Positions 8,161-15,996 of a DNA stretch of 19,010 bases are shown here, piece by piece (positions within the stretch are counted from its first letter, which is position 1; the number at the start of each line of letters is the position of its first letter). A program made the translations under genes and the position numbers. The stretch covers positions 36,982-55,991 of the forward strand of contig MU069836.1 in assembly GCA_002284615.2 (NCBI GenBank), given 5' to 3'. Source of the DNA: Dunaliella salina (lineage: Eukaryota; Chlorophyta; Chlorophyceae; Chlamydomonadales; Dunaliellaceae). A model generated the notes under the pieces. That model had not been told where the DNA came from. It made no database searches and was given only the letters and a program-made list of their open reading frames with translations.

Positions 8161-8382
8161 TAGGTTTACAAGGTCTACAAGGGAACGTAACCGTCAGCCA
8201 GAAAGTTTGGCTGCTCAGTGTGGTGAAAGAAATCCGTAAGCTCAGAGATGAAGCAATAAGTCTGAGTATCTTGGTTTTGAAAAAAACGAGCTACATCCAG
8301 AGAGCAAGCATCAGAAAAAAAGAAAGATCATGTATAATCTGACACTACTCTGTGAGCAGGAAAGGCAGCAAAAAGATGTGCA
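8161..8382 (-). pseudogene. Copy A ORF C-terminus and LINE 3' end
   Basis: Matches the C-terminal about 65 codons of copy B on the minus strand, with small changes, and then the LINE 3' terminus. The terminus is two TTGTA(A/G)ACC units next to the target duplication. The two-unit tail also ends copy B (12971-12990), so it is a family feature. Confidence 0.8.
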
Positions 8383-8384
8383 TA

Positions 8385-9020
8385 CAGTAGGTTCCCGATT
8401 ACTTCGTAAATTAATTAATTATTTTGCCCAAAAACGAAATCTTACGAAGTGAGAAAAATAATTCCTGATCCTCAAATACGAAGTGTTACGATGTGAAAAC
8501 GAAGTGCAAAATAACAGAATTTTCTGAAAGTGGTAGGATTCGGAAAGATGGCGTAGCAGAAGATGGGGAACTTCACCACCCTGACCCAGCCTGCTGCTTA
8601 CAGCCAGGTAAACAGCGAGATGGGCATCTCAAAGAGCAATATCAGGCCCTGACGGGCCCATGCCAGCGAGTAGGGGTCACGGACGTCCTTCTGGTGAGCA
8701 GCGCACGCAGAACAGGGTGCACAGCTGGACAGCTGTCGCAAAGTTCACGCTGAGCTGTGCATCTTCCTCTCTTGCTCTTCTCCCCATTCCCTCCTTCCCC
8801 CCGCAGTTGGGGGGCCCATCCTGACGCCCAAAGCTGCTTGCTAAGGGAGACCGTGGCCTTGCAGCGGCCCTGCAGCGGCCTTTCCACCTCTGGGACGAAA
8901 TGCCTTTGACCTGTCAAAATTTTACTGCTTACTGCGAAATACGAAGTAGTACGAACTGGTACGAAGTGCTACGAAGTAAAAAAAATAATACCCCGGTACG
9001 ATGTAATCGGGAACCTACTG
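8385..9020. mobile_element. pogo/Tc1-mariner-like non-autonomous DNA transposon, TA target duplication
   Basis: A 636-bp element with terminal inverted repeats CAGTAGGTTCCCGATTAC plus (T/A)TCGTA, 23 of 24 matching. It is flanked by TA (8383-8384 and 9021-9022), with LINE sequence directly on both sides. Subterminal parts carry many TACGAAGT motifs (about 8450-8515 and 8935-8990). No transposase is encoded. CAGTAG-type ends and TA duplications fit the pogo branch of Tc1/mariner. The interior (about 8530-8920) is GC-rich, unlike the AT-rich ends. Confidence 0.85.
8602..8690 (-). other. Possible captured host exon inside the pogo-like element
   Basis: On the minus strand an acceptor (gtgcgctgctcaccag) precedes an 89-base open segment encoding KDVRDPYSLAWARQGLIL and then LFEMPISLFTWL. 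A donor (GT AAGC) follows. The segment looks like a genuine membrane-associated peptide and its composition differs from the element ends. I do not recognise the protein. Confidence 0.35.
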
Positions 9021-9088
9021 TATGTCTTAGTCAATCAAAGCATGGTATGAAGGCCTATCTGCCAGCTTAAATTCATCTGCAACGTGCC

Positions 9089-9091
9089 TTA
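9089..9091 (+). repeat. TTA target-site duplication (left) of Harbinger-like element
   Basis: TTA at 9089-9091 and 9601-9603 flanks the element. The empty LINE site in copy B reads gcctaatacg at the same place. Confidence 0.75.
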
Positions 9092-9600
9092 GGGAGAATT
9101 TACAACCGGAATTGGGTAATTCGCAAATTTACAAATTGGGTAATTCTCAATTTAAAAATACATCAAAAATTACCCAACTTTGCATTTACAACCCTGGGTA
9201 ATTCTTGAAACTCCGCTTGCTTGTGAGAGATGCCATGCTGTAGGCATTTTGATATTATTGGGTCCTTGCTGGAAGTGCTGGGAGGGCCGCTGACATCTGT
9301 ACCTGAAGCTTCCTTCCAGTCAAACATGCCTGTGGTGCGCATGCAGGCCAAGACAGGCCTTGCGTGCCATCTTTGAAGGCTCAGAAGGCTCTCAGAAGCT
9401 TCAACAGATGGTCCTCCGTGAGGGGAATTTCTGAATTTCTAATTACTCCTGGGGGGGGTGGTCGGGTAAGAGAAATTCAGAAATGCCCATTTTTTTTCGG
9501 GTTACCCAAGAAAATTACCCAGGTTTGTAAACGCAATTCTTGGGTAATCGCTATTTTTGAATTTCTAATTACCCAATACCCAATTGTTGTAAACAGGCCC
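9092..9600. mobile_element. PIF/Harbinger (Tourist-like) non-autonomous DNA transposon
   Basis: A 509-bp insertion in LINE copy A. The ends are imperfect inverted repeats: GGGAGAATTTACAAC on the left, and GGGCCTGTTTACAAC as the reverse complement of the right. Both are followed by ATTGGGTAATT. A 3-bp TTA duplication and GGGCCTGTTT-type ends are typical of PIF/Harbinger and Tourist elements. Numerous GGGTAATT and AATTACCC motifs lie near both ends and could be transposase-binding subterminal repeats. No transposase is encoded. Confidence 0.82.
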
Positions 9601-9603
9601 TTA

Positions 9604-10610
9604 TACGGCGACATCCAGCCAAGAAAGGTTCACCCATATGCTCAAAAGAGGCAAGGGGGTTAAATTGTTTTGTAAACAGCAAACCCAAATATTTAAACGA
9701 CTCAGCACGCACGAGCTGCTTGCCACCTAGGTTGCAATTGAAAATAGGAGCATTATTTCCTTTTGAGTTAAAGGACACAACCTCAGGCTTCGACACGTTA
9801 ATAATTAATCCTTTCCTTTGCGCATACCCATGTAACCTATCCAACATGCGCTGAAGCTCAGTGGGATGATTGGCAAGCATTATAATCTAGGATGCACATG
9901 TGCTCGCTTACACCCATCCACCAAGATGTACTCATCATTGTCATAAATGTTTTTCAGGATAGCCAGCAAGCAAGATGGCATGCAAGTGCTTTGAAGATGA
10001 GTCCAAAGAGCATCCCTGGGCAATGTATCATAAGCTTGCTTGAAACCAATGAAGGCTGCATACAACCTCGGTGAGGAATGAGGGCGCTTAACCTGTGACG
10101 CATGCTGCAGATGACGCAATATAAATATTGGCTTCAGGGTGTTACGGCCTGGATAAAAGCCATGTATCTGGAATTTTGTTTTTCTCTCTGCACCACCTTG
10201 TAACAACACTTCGAAGCACATTTGCGTAGATCCTGTACATGATGTCGCTCACAGCAAGCATGCGGTAGTTTGCAGAATCTAGCAGAGATCTTTTTTAAGT
10301 AGGGGAGTAAGCTTTGCTGCTTTCCAACATGCAGGAATCTCAGCCTTCTCCTTCATGGCGGCATACAAACGAGCAACATATGGTGCCAAAACATTGATCC
10401 TGTCTGTATCTCTACCATTCACTGCAGGGACTCCCTTTTCAGCATATTTTATAAAAGGGGCAGCTATTGCACCAAAATCAGGGGAGGTCTTGGGATTTAG
10501 CCTTGGCATGTAATAACAGGCAGTAGCGTATAATGCAGCTGCATCCGGTAAATCCATTTCATCAGGAGCAAGCATACCATGCACGTGAACAGCTGTGCGA
10601 TTAGTTTGTG
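9604..10610 (-). pseudogene. Copy A reverse transcriptase remnant (YADD box deleted)
   Basis: Minus-strand frames encode the RT upstream part (RLNPKTSPDFGAIAAPFIKY, IPACWKAAKLTPL), motif A (AFIGFKQAYDT, with the catalytic Asp now Gly), ILVDGCKRAHVHPRL, and after the deletion LQRMLDRLHGYAQRKGLIIN and LGGKQLVRAESFKYLGLLF. Motif B (KQGCPLSPLL) and motif C (YADD), both present in copy B, are gone. Frameshifts occur near 10283 and around the deletion at about 9885. The RT cannot be active. Nucleotide similarity to copy B remains high, about nine in ten bases by eye. Confidence 0.88.
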
Positions 10611-10619
10611 TCAAAAAAT
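10611..10619 (+). repeat. Right target-site duplication of LINE copy A
   Basis: The sequence tcaaaaaat matches 8152-8160. LINE homology to copy B stops exactly at ttagtttgtg (10610). Confidence 0.8.
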
Positions 10620-11076
10620 AAAAGAATCCAATTTTTTGCGCACACCAGTTAATATTCTTACAGCTCTCACGCGCTGTGCGCTAGTTACCCAAGAAAAACT
10701 TGCAAGCCCCCTTGATTATGACACGCACTCCAAACCATACTGGGGCCCTTTTGCTCAAGACAGAGTGAGTTTTTGGCCAACACTGATATGTTTGGACCAA
10801 GTTTACAGGGCTCACCTTTTGCCACCCTGCCTATGATTACGAATTCACCTACTCCTTGTCATGCATGCCCTGTCTTCAATCACTAGCACAACTACCCCAA
10901 CGGCTGCCGTCATGCTCCTTCCCAGCCAGATGGGATGGACCAAAAAAGGATACATGCGCTGGTTCACATGTTACCCAGACCATGCCACAATCCTAGCCAA
11001 TTTCCCCTCAGGATGCCTAACATTCCAGCCACCCCAAGCCTACCTAACTCCTCTTGCTCCTCCTGAAAAAATATGA
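10611..11076 (+). pseudogene. E1 domain resembling PCIF1-type N6-adenine methyltransferase (decayed)
   Basis: Directly after copy A the E1 frame resumes (KIKESNFLRTPVN). It then shows LASPLDYDTHSKPYW and, after small frameshifts, ANTDMFGPSLQGSPFA, PAYDYEF, and AAVMLLPSQMGW followed by a hydrophobic stretch to about 11073. The order FASPLN, Tyr/Phe-rich strand, FG...F, G(S/P)xxANPP(F/Y), then a hydrophobic strand ending in P is how I know the PCIF1 family, which methylates adenine at N6 in mRNA caps. Here the expected NPP(F/Y)-like tetrapeptide lies at a frameshift (about 10821-10833), so this copy is dead. Assignment is from motif memory without a profile search. Confidence 0.5.
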
Positions 11077-11480
11077 AACATGTCACACCGAAAGTCTGCT
11101 GCAACAAGAACTTCTGCTGCACAGGTTTTTGGTCTGTCATGGTCAAGCGTGTGAGGTGTGACCTGTATTTTGGTGGGACTTTTACATGGACTCTCTCTTT
11201 TATTATCCCTTCCTGTGGAGCATCCTCTGAGTGTTGGCGCGTTTCTTTTCATGTGCCAGGGGTGTTACTCCTGATGTAATGCAAGCCTGGTAAGCCGGTC
11301 TGCCTCTTACAATTAATTGTCTGCCCTCTTCGATATCTCTGGTGTTGTGCAGCCATGCCAGCACTCAAGCAACATCAGCAAAGCAAGACACAAGCCAAAG
11401 CTCAAGCCAAGCTGCAATGGATGTTGTGCGCCACAGCATCACCCCTCCACATAGGACACTGCACTTCAGAGACTGTTTTG
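11077..11480. other. E1 spacer with no recognised domain (no RT seen)
   Basis: All three + frames were inspected between the methyltransferase-like domain and the segment LIAIWNNEGKQTLFHNN (about 11518-11570). No RT motif A, B or C (YxDD) was found. The translation is low-information, and a deletion here cannot be excluded. Confidence 0.45.
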
Positions 11481-11489
11481 GCTGCGTCA

Positions 11490-12365
11490 GTTTCTCAGCC
11501 TGACAAACACATGCAACTTATTGCCATTTGGAACAATGAGGGAAAGCAAACGCTCTTCCATAATAACCCAAATTGGCTTGAGGATTTAAAATAAGAGATC
11601 CATGTAGGAAGTTGGTACCACAGAAGCAGTCAAAAGGTTGCAGAAAATCAAAACACTACCCTCTCTTTTAAAGCACCCTGCACATGAAGGAAGAAATTTG
11701 TACTTTTGCATCATGACACGCACAACATTTTTGAAGTCTGCAGCCAACAAAGAACCATTGCACCTAACGTACAACCATACCTGCAACCCCTGCAACAAAA
11801 GATCCCAGGTTGGCGACACCTGACATATACAAATGGCAGTGTCTTAAAGTCCAACACCAAGAATACACAGCAAGCAGGAGCATCCTTTTTCATCTTCAAA
11901 GGCATCTCCTCCTCTGTGAAACTGTCACCTGCACAATAAATCCCAAGGGCCATGGTCCCACTTATAATATTAACAGAGCAGAGCTCGCTGCAATCCTGAT
12001 AGCTCTACAGCACACTTCACTTGCGACTGACAGTTCTTCAGCTCTTAATCAGATTAAAAACGAGGTTTTGAAACCCATGGATATCCACGCACTTGCATAA
12101 AACACTGCTCAAAGAAATTGTAGCCTGCATTAATGCTTCAGAAGGCCCTGTCCACTTATACAAAGTAAAATCACACAGTGGCATCCTTGGTAATGAAGGC
12201 GCAGATGCCCTTGCTCATCAAGCAGCTATGCTACCTGATGAAGCTAACACCTCACTCAACCAGGCAGAAACTCCTCTCTTCCATCTCTATTGGCTTGCTG
12301 CATCTGTCACAACACATAGCTCTCACACAGAATACTTGCCCTTTCAAACCTCCAGGACAAACTGA
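11490..12365 (+). pseudogene. E1 RNase HI-like domain (decayed)
   Basis: An upstream segment (IAIWNNEGKQTLFHNNPNWL) precedes a recognisable RNase H fold. The first motif is TYTNGSVLKS at about 11823, where the expected catalytic Asp is Asn (codon 11832-11834). Glu lies in NRAELAAILIAL (Glu codon 11981-11983), Asp in ATDSSSALNQI (12029-12031), and the last motif is KVKSHSGILGNEGADALA (about 12160-12212). RNase H removes RNA from RNA/DNA hybrids during retrotransposition. Frames change near 11900 and near 12100, and a stop ends the segment at 12365. The D-to-N change and the shifts indicate an inactive copy; family assignment is firm. Confidence 0.8.
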
Positions 12366-12391
12366 AGCAAGTAACGCATGAAAAACGCAAA

Positions 12392-12970
12392 TTGGAAACA
12401 GCAAACCTCAGCACATACAGCTACCAAAATTGGCAGAACCTGCTCAGAACCTTTAATGCTCACCCCACTGCCAATCCAAAAATTAGTAATGCTTTCTGGC
12501 ACATGAAAGCTGTGACTCTCAAAGAACAAAGCAATGTCCTCAAGTATCGAACGGACACCCTTTACAATGGCAAACATGCCAGATGCTTCAGTGCCTACCC
12601 TGGGCCTTCTCTTTGCCCTCTTTGTGGTACACCTGATAGTACCTCCCATACCCTACTCAGGTGCACTCACCCACAGATAAACAGGATGCATATCAATCGC
12701 CACCATCAAGCACTCAGCATCTGTGGTGAAGCAATAAGCAAAGGAGACTTGGGGTCTTACATCGTTTCTATAGATGATCATCCGATGATGCATGCAATAC
12801 AGAGAGGCTACGCTCCCTGGATATGGAAATTCCAAACACTGTCCATCGACACGTTGCACATTGGCTATTTCCATCCAGACAACCACCACACACACACAGC
12901 TCAGTTGCCCTGATGGCATTATAGTTTAACCTCTTGAAGGCAGAGACTCCACACATCACCCGCAGGATAT
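12392..12970 (+). pseudogene. E1 zinc ribbon and first half of restriction-like endonuclease (interrupted)
   Basis: One open frame covers 12392-12913. It holds a tether region (FRT-like YRTDTLYNGKHARCF), a CPLCGTPDSTSHTLLRC zinc motif (about 12614-12664), and NRHHQALSICGEAISKGDLG, which aligns with NMKIERHNIAGKMITKALSK in E2. In the next frame CPDGIIV (12906-12926) corresponds to the RPD motif of RLE-type endonucleases of R2/CRE/Dualen-like elements, with Arg changed to Cys. A TAA follows. The frame then runs to 12970 and continues at 15997, with LINE copy B inserted between the two catalytic halves. RLEs nick the target DNA for primed reverse transcription. Confidence 0.7.
12954..12970 (+). 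repeat. Left 17-bp target-site duplication of LINE copy B
   Basis: The sequence catcacccgcaggatat is repeated exactly at 15980-15996. Joining the flanks across one copy keeps the E1 RLE frame open. Confidence 0.9.
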
Positions 12971-12983
12971 AGGTTTACAAGGT

Positions 12984-13766
12984 TTACAAGGGAACATAAC
13001 CTTCAGCCAGGAAGTTTGGCTGCTCGGTGTGGTGAAAGAAGTCCACAAGCTCAGAGATGAAGCGATAAGTCTGAGTATCTTGGTTTTGAAAGAAACGAGC
13101 TACATCCAAAGAGCAAGCATCAGAAAAAAAGAAAGATCCCGTATCATTTGACACTACTCTGTGAGCAGGAAAGGCACTAATAATATGTGCATACTTTCTT
13201 CTAAGACAACACAGGAAGTTGCAAGGACAAAGAAAGATGACGTGCTTTTCATCCTGCCATTGTTCTGAAACACATAAATCACATTGCGGTGCATGTCCAT
13301 GCCAATGAGAAGTTTCAACTCGGAGTTTATGGGCGTGCAATTGGAAGCAAGCAATGTTTCTCTGCATATGCTCACCCAAATCTAAATGCAGATACCTAGG
13401 ACTATGGAGTGGTTTACCAAGAGCAGAATTATGCCGGAAGGGAAGCGCTACGCAGTTATGGTACTTGGCTAACTTGTTTGAATGAGCACCATGTTCAGCA
13501 TGATCCTCAGATGACCACACGCTCCTATGCCTTTTCCGTAAATCAACCACAAAATCATTTATCCTAATGGGCTGGCCTGCATACACGCAATGTGTGAAGT
13601 AGTTGCGCCTATCAAATTCCTGAAAAGCAGATATAAACTCTGATGTCCAGCACTTTTTAGAGTTACTACTCATGTCAATATCCGCTCCAAGCACCCTACG
13701 TAAAGTTGTGCTGTTGCAGGCAAGTGAGGCATTATAAAATCTGACAGCAGCTCGAAACCAATAAAA
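12984..13766 (-). pseudogene. Copy B post-RT C-terminal region with Cys/His motif
   Basis: Same frame as the RT, after the TAA at 13767-13769. It encodes FYWFRAAVRFYNASL, then a Lys/His-rich region and CDLCVSEQWQDEKHVIFLCP (C-x2-C...H-x4-C), the nucleic-acid-binding motif seen after the RT in many LINEs. It ends QPNFLAEGYVPL with TAA at 12984-12986. The fragment at 5998-6543 is a diverged relative. Confidence 0.8.
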
Positions 13767-15440
13767 TTATAATGGTTCAAATCCACATTCACGCAGCACA
13801 GACCAAGTTGGTGTAGTTTGTTTCACTCCGAGGATTCGCTTTAGTAAACACAGGTGCACAGTCTGCAATGGGCAGGTCATCTCATCTCCTGGTCTCATAA
13901 ACCTGGTACCCCAAATTTGACTAGCATACATGCTAGCAGGGAGAGCATATGTCTTAGTCAACCACAGCATGGTATGAGGCCTATCTGCTAGCTTATATTC
14001 ATCTGCAACGTGCCTAATACGACGGCATCCAGCCAAGAAAGGTGCACACATATGCTCAGAAGAGGCAAGGGGGTTAAATTGTTTCGTAAACAGCATACCC
14101 AAATATTTGAATGACTCAGCACGCACGAGCTGCTTGCCACCTAGGTTGAACATAGGAACATTATTTCCTTTTGAATTGAAGGACACAACCTCAGACTTTG
14201 ACACATTGATGATTAAACCTTTCCTTTGCGCATACCCATGTAACCTATCCAACATGCGCTGAAGCTCAATGGGATGATTAGTAGTGAGGCAGAGGTCATC
14301 CGCATACAACATGTGAGTTACATGAAAATCTTCAGCACCAGTAACTGCACCGCTAACATTCTCTGCCAGGCAGACATCATTAATATACAAGGAAAATAGC
14401 AGTGGGGATAATGGACAGCCTTGCTTAACCCCTAATCTAGGATGCACATGTGCTCGCTTACACCCATCCACCAGGATGTATTCATCATTGTCATAAAGAT
14501 TTTTCAGGATAGCCAGCAAGCAAGATGGCATGCGAATGCTTTGAAGATGAGTCCAAAGAGCATCCCTAGGTATTGTATCGTAAGCTTGCTTGAAATCAAT
14601 GAAGGCTGCATACAACCTCGGTGAGCAATGAGGGCGCTTAATTTGAGCCGCATGCTGCAAATGACGCAAAATAAATATTGGCTGCAGGGTGTTTCGGCCT
14701 GGATAAAAACCAAATTGCGTATCTGGAATTTTGTTGTTCTCTCTGCACCACCTTGTAACAACGTCTCGAAGCACATTTGCATAGATCCTGTACATGATAT
14801 CGCTCACAGCAAGCATGCGGTAGTTTGCAGGGTCTAGCAGAGATCCCTTTTTATGTAAGGGAGTAAGCTTTGCTGCTTTCCAACATGCAGGAATCTCGGC
14901 CTTCTCCATCATNGCAGCAAACAAACGAGCAACATATGGTGCCAAAACATTGATCNTGTATGTNCCTCTACCATTTATTGCAGGGACTCTCNTTTCAGCA
15001 TATTTAATAAAAGGGGCAGCAATTGCACCAAAACCAGGAGATGTCTTGGGATTTAACCTTCGCATGTAATAACAGACAGTAGGGTATAATGCAGCTGCAT
15101 CCAGTAATTCCATTTCATCAGGAGCAGGCATACCATGCATATGAACAGTTGTGCAATTAGTTTGTGGCGGGTTGTCCAACTGANCACCAAAATGTTNGTT
15201 TAGGTATGACCGCCAACCTTCTGCAGTGATAGGAGCCTGCTGGTTTGTCCTAGGCTTCCTCAGCAATTCATGTATGTCAGGGGCGTGCCTCTGGAGTCTG
15301 TCCAGAAACACAGCCTTCTTGTACTTTTCATGAGCACGCCGAGCACGCCTGGTTTGCTTTCTGTACTCTTTTTTCAGGAAACGACATGCATGCAATGCTT
15401 GACCACTCTGCACAGCTTGGATGAGATTGCGCCTTTTTTG
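13767..15440 (-). CDS. Copy B reverse transcriptase domain (intact YADD, open frame)
   Basis: A 548-codon open stretch (15413-13767 from its first Met/alternative codon). Counting from there: KAAKLTPLHKKG 179-190, NYRMLAVSDIMYRIYANVL 197-215, FGFYPGRNT 234-242, motif A FIDFKQAYD 271-279, motif B GVKQGCPLSPLLF 328-340, motif C YADD 370-373, then GLIINVSKSEVV and the thumb segment FKYLGMLF. These are the ordered motifs of a non-LTR reverse transcriptase, which copies element RNA at the nicked target. Six unresolved bases near 14913-15197 blur a few residues. It is bounded by a TGA upstream and a TAA downstream, both in frame, so the native full protein is not made from this copy. Confidence 0.88.
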   Translation of the reverse strand, partial: QKRRNLIQAVQSGQALHACRFLKKEYRKQTRRARRAHEKYKKAVFLDRLQRHAPDIHELLRKPRTNQQAPITAEGWRSYLNXHFGXQLDNPPQTNCTTVHMHGMPAPDEMELLDAAALYPTVCYYMRRLNPKTSPGFGAIAAPFIKYAEXRVPAINGRXTYXINVLAPYVARLFAXMMEKAEIPACWKAAKLTPLHKKGSLLDPANYRMLAVSDIMYRIYANVLRDVVTRWCRENNKIPDTQFGFYPGRNTLQPIFILRHLQHAAQIKRPHCSPRLYAAFIDFKQAYDTIPRDALWTHLQSIRMPSCLLAILKNLYDNDEYILVDGCKRAHVHPRLGVKQGCPLSPLLFSLYINDVCLAENVSGAVTGAEDFHVTHMLYADDLCLTTNHPIELQRMLDRLHGYAQRKGLIINVSKSEVVSFNSKGNNVPMFNLGGKQLVRAESFKYLGMLFTKQFNPLASSEHMCAPFLAGCRRIRHVADEYKLADRPHTMLWLTKTYALPASMYASQIWGTRFMRPGDEMTCPLQTVHLCLLKRILGVKQTTPTWSVLRECGFEPL

Positions 15441-15773
15441 TCAGCACGATTCATCAAACCAAATGGGTCTGCGAATCCCCTTCTTCTCAGTTCTTTTAAA
15501 AACGCAGTCCTGAATCTTGTACATCCCAACATGATGTTCACTAGCTGCTTGCATGATCCAGCTCCTCAAACAAAAGCACGCAGTGTCAACATTGCCTGCT
15601 TCCAAAGCATCCTCAAACTGCACCGGCATCTCCAGGTTCCTTTCAAGTTCATCCACATAGGCATTCCGACGCTCAGGTTTCCAGACCAAAGTTAGCTTAC
15701 TGGTGCATAAATCCTTTCCACATGTATGCACAGAGGAAGTTGACCATTCAACATTTTGAACAACATCTGGAAC
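15441..15773 (-). pseudogene. Copy B linker between endonuclease and RT
   Basis: In the same frame as the flanking domains. It encodes a typical LINE spacer with KLTLVWKPERRNAYVDEL and IRRPIWFDESC, ending at an in-frame TGA (15441-15443). After the TGA the frame continues as QKRRNLIQAVQSGQALHAC. The WFD(E/K)xC motif upstream of the RT is common in non-LTR elements. Confidence 0.75.
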
Positions 15774-15979
15774 TCAAAGTACCAACGTAATGCACCCAAG
15801 GTCACTTGAGTTCAGCGATGGAGAATGGATTGGTGACTGCTGTACATGCCGAAACAAAGAAGGAGTGATCAGAATATGGTCTGGTCTACTACGCCTAGCA
15901 TTTCTGCTGTAAGTAGGATANCCAACGTAGGTGGGCTGTCCATCATCACCTCGCACGCGCCCAGTAGTGAATGTAAGTC
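15774..15979 (-). pseudogene. Copy B APE-type endonuclease, C-terminal fragment
   Basis: The minus-strand frame reads GLTFTTGRVRGDDGQPTYV, then RSRPDHILITPSLFRHV and SLNSSDLGCITLVL, then TGA. The SRxDHI(L/F) and final SD(H) motifs identify an exonuclease-endonuclease-phosphatase (APE) domain, which nicks target DNA in most LINEs. The catalytic His expected after SD is Leu here. The domain is cut at its 5' side by truncation at 15979, where the target duplication starts. One undetermined base lies at 15921. Confidence 0.75.
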
Positions 15980-15996
15980 CATCACCCGCAGGATAT
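15980..15996 (+). repeat. Right 17-bp target-site duplication of LINE copy B
   Basis: Exact copy of 12954-12970, lying at the 5'-truncated end of the minus-strand LINE. Confidence 0.9.

Larger units (their letters stand above)
8161..10610 (-). mobile_element. LINE copy A, 5'-truncated, internally deleted, carrying two DNA transposons
   Basis: Its minus-strand 3' end (8161-8382) matches 12971-13190 of copy B, and 9023-9088 plus 9604-10610 match about 13948-15165. It is truncated in the region just before the RT fingers. Two internal losses relative to copy B are seen: about 755 bp of C-terminal coding sequence, at the spot where the pogo-like element now sits, and about 150 bp including the YADD box near 9881-9889. 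Pogo-like (8385-9020) and Harbinger-like (9092-9600) elements are nested inside. It is flanked by the 9-bp target duplication tcaaaaaat. Confidence 0.85.
12971..15979 (-). mobile_element. LINE copy B (APE–RT non-LTR retrotransposon), 5'-truncated
   Basis: A 3009-bp minus-strand insertion between perfect 17-bp duplications. It begins inside the C-terminal part of an APE-type endonuclease, continues through linker, RT and C-terminal Cys/His domain in one frame, and ends with stop 12984-12986. A short tail of two TTGTAAACC units follows. It has no frameshift, only three in-frame stops (15774-15776, 15441-15443, 13767-13769), so it is a fairly young dead copy. It interrupts E1. Confidence 0.92.

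Noticed and set aside
13767..15776. UGA/UAA recoding as an explanation for the three in-frame stops in copy B
   Set aside because: The stops are of two kinds, fall in a decayed repeat with other damaging changes, and host exons here use TGA as a normal stop. Ordinary nonsense mutation is simpler.
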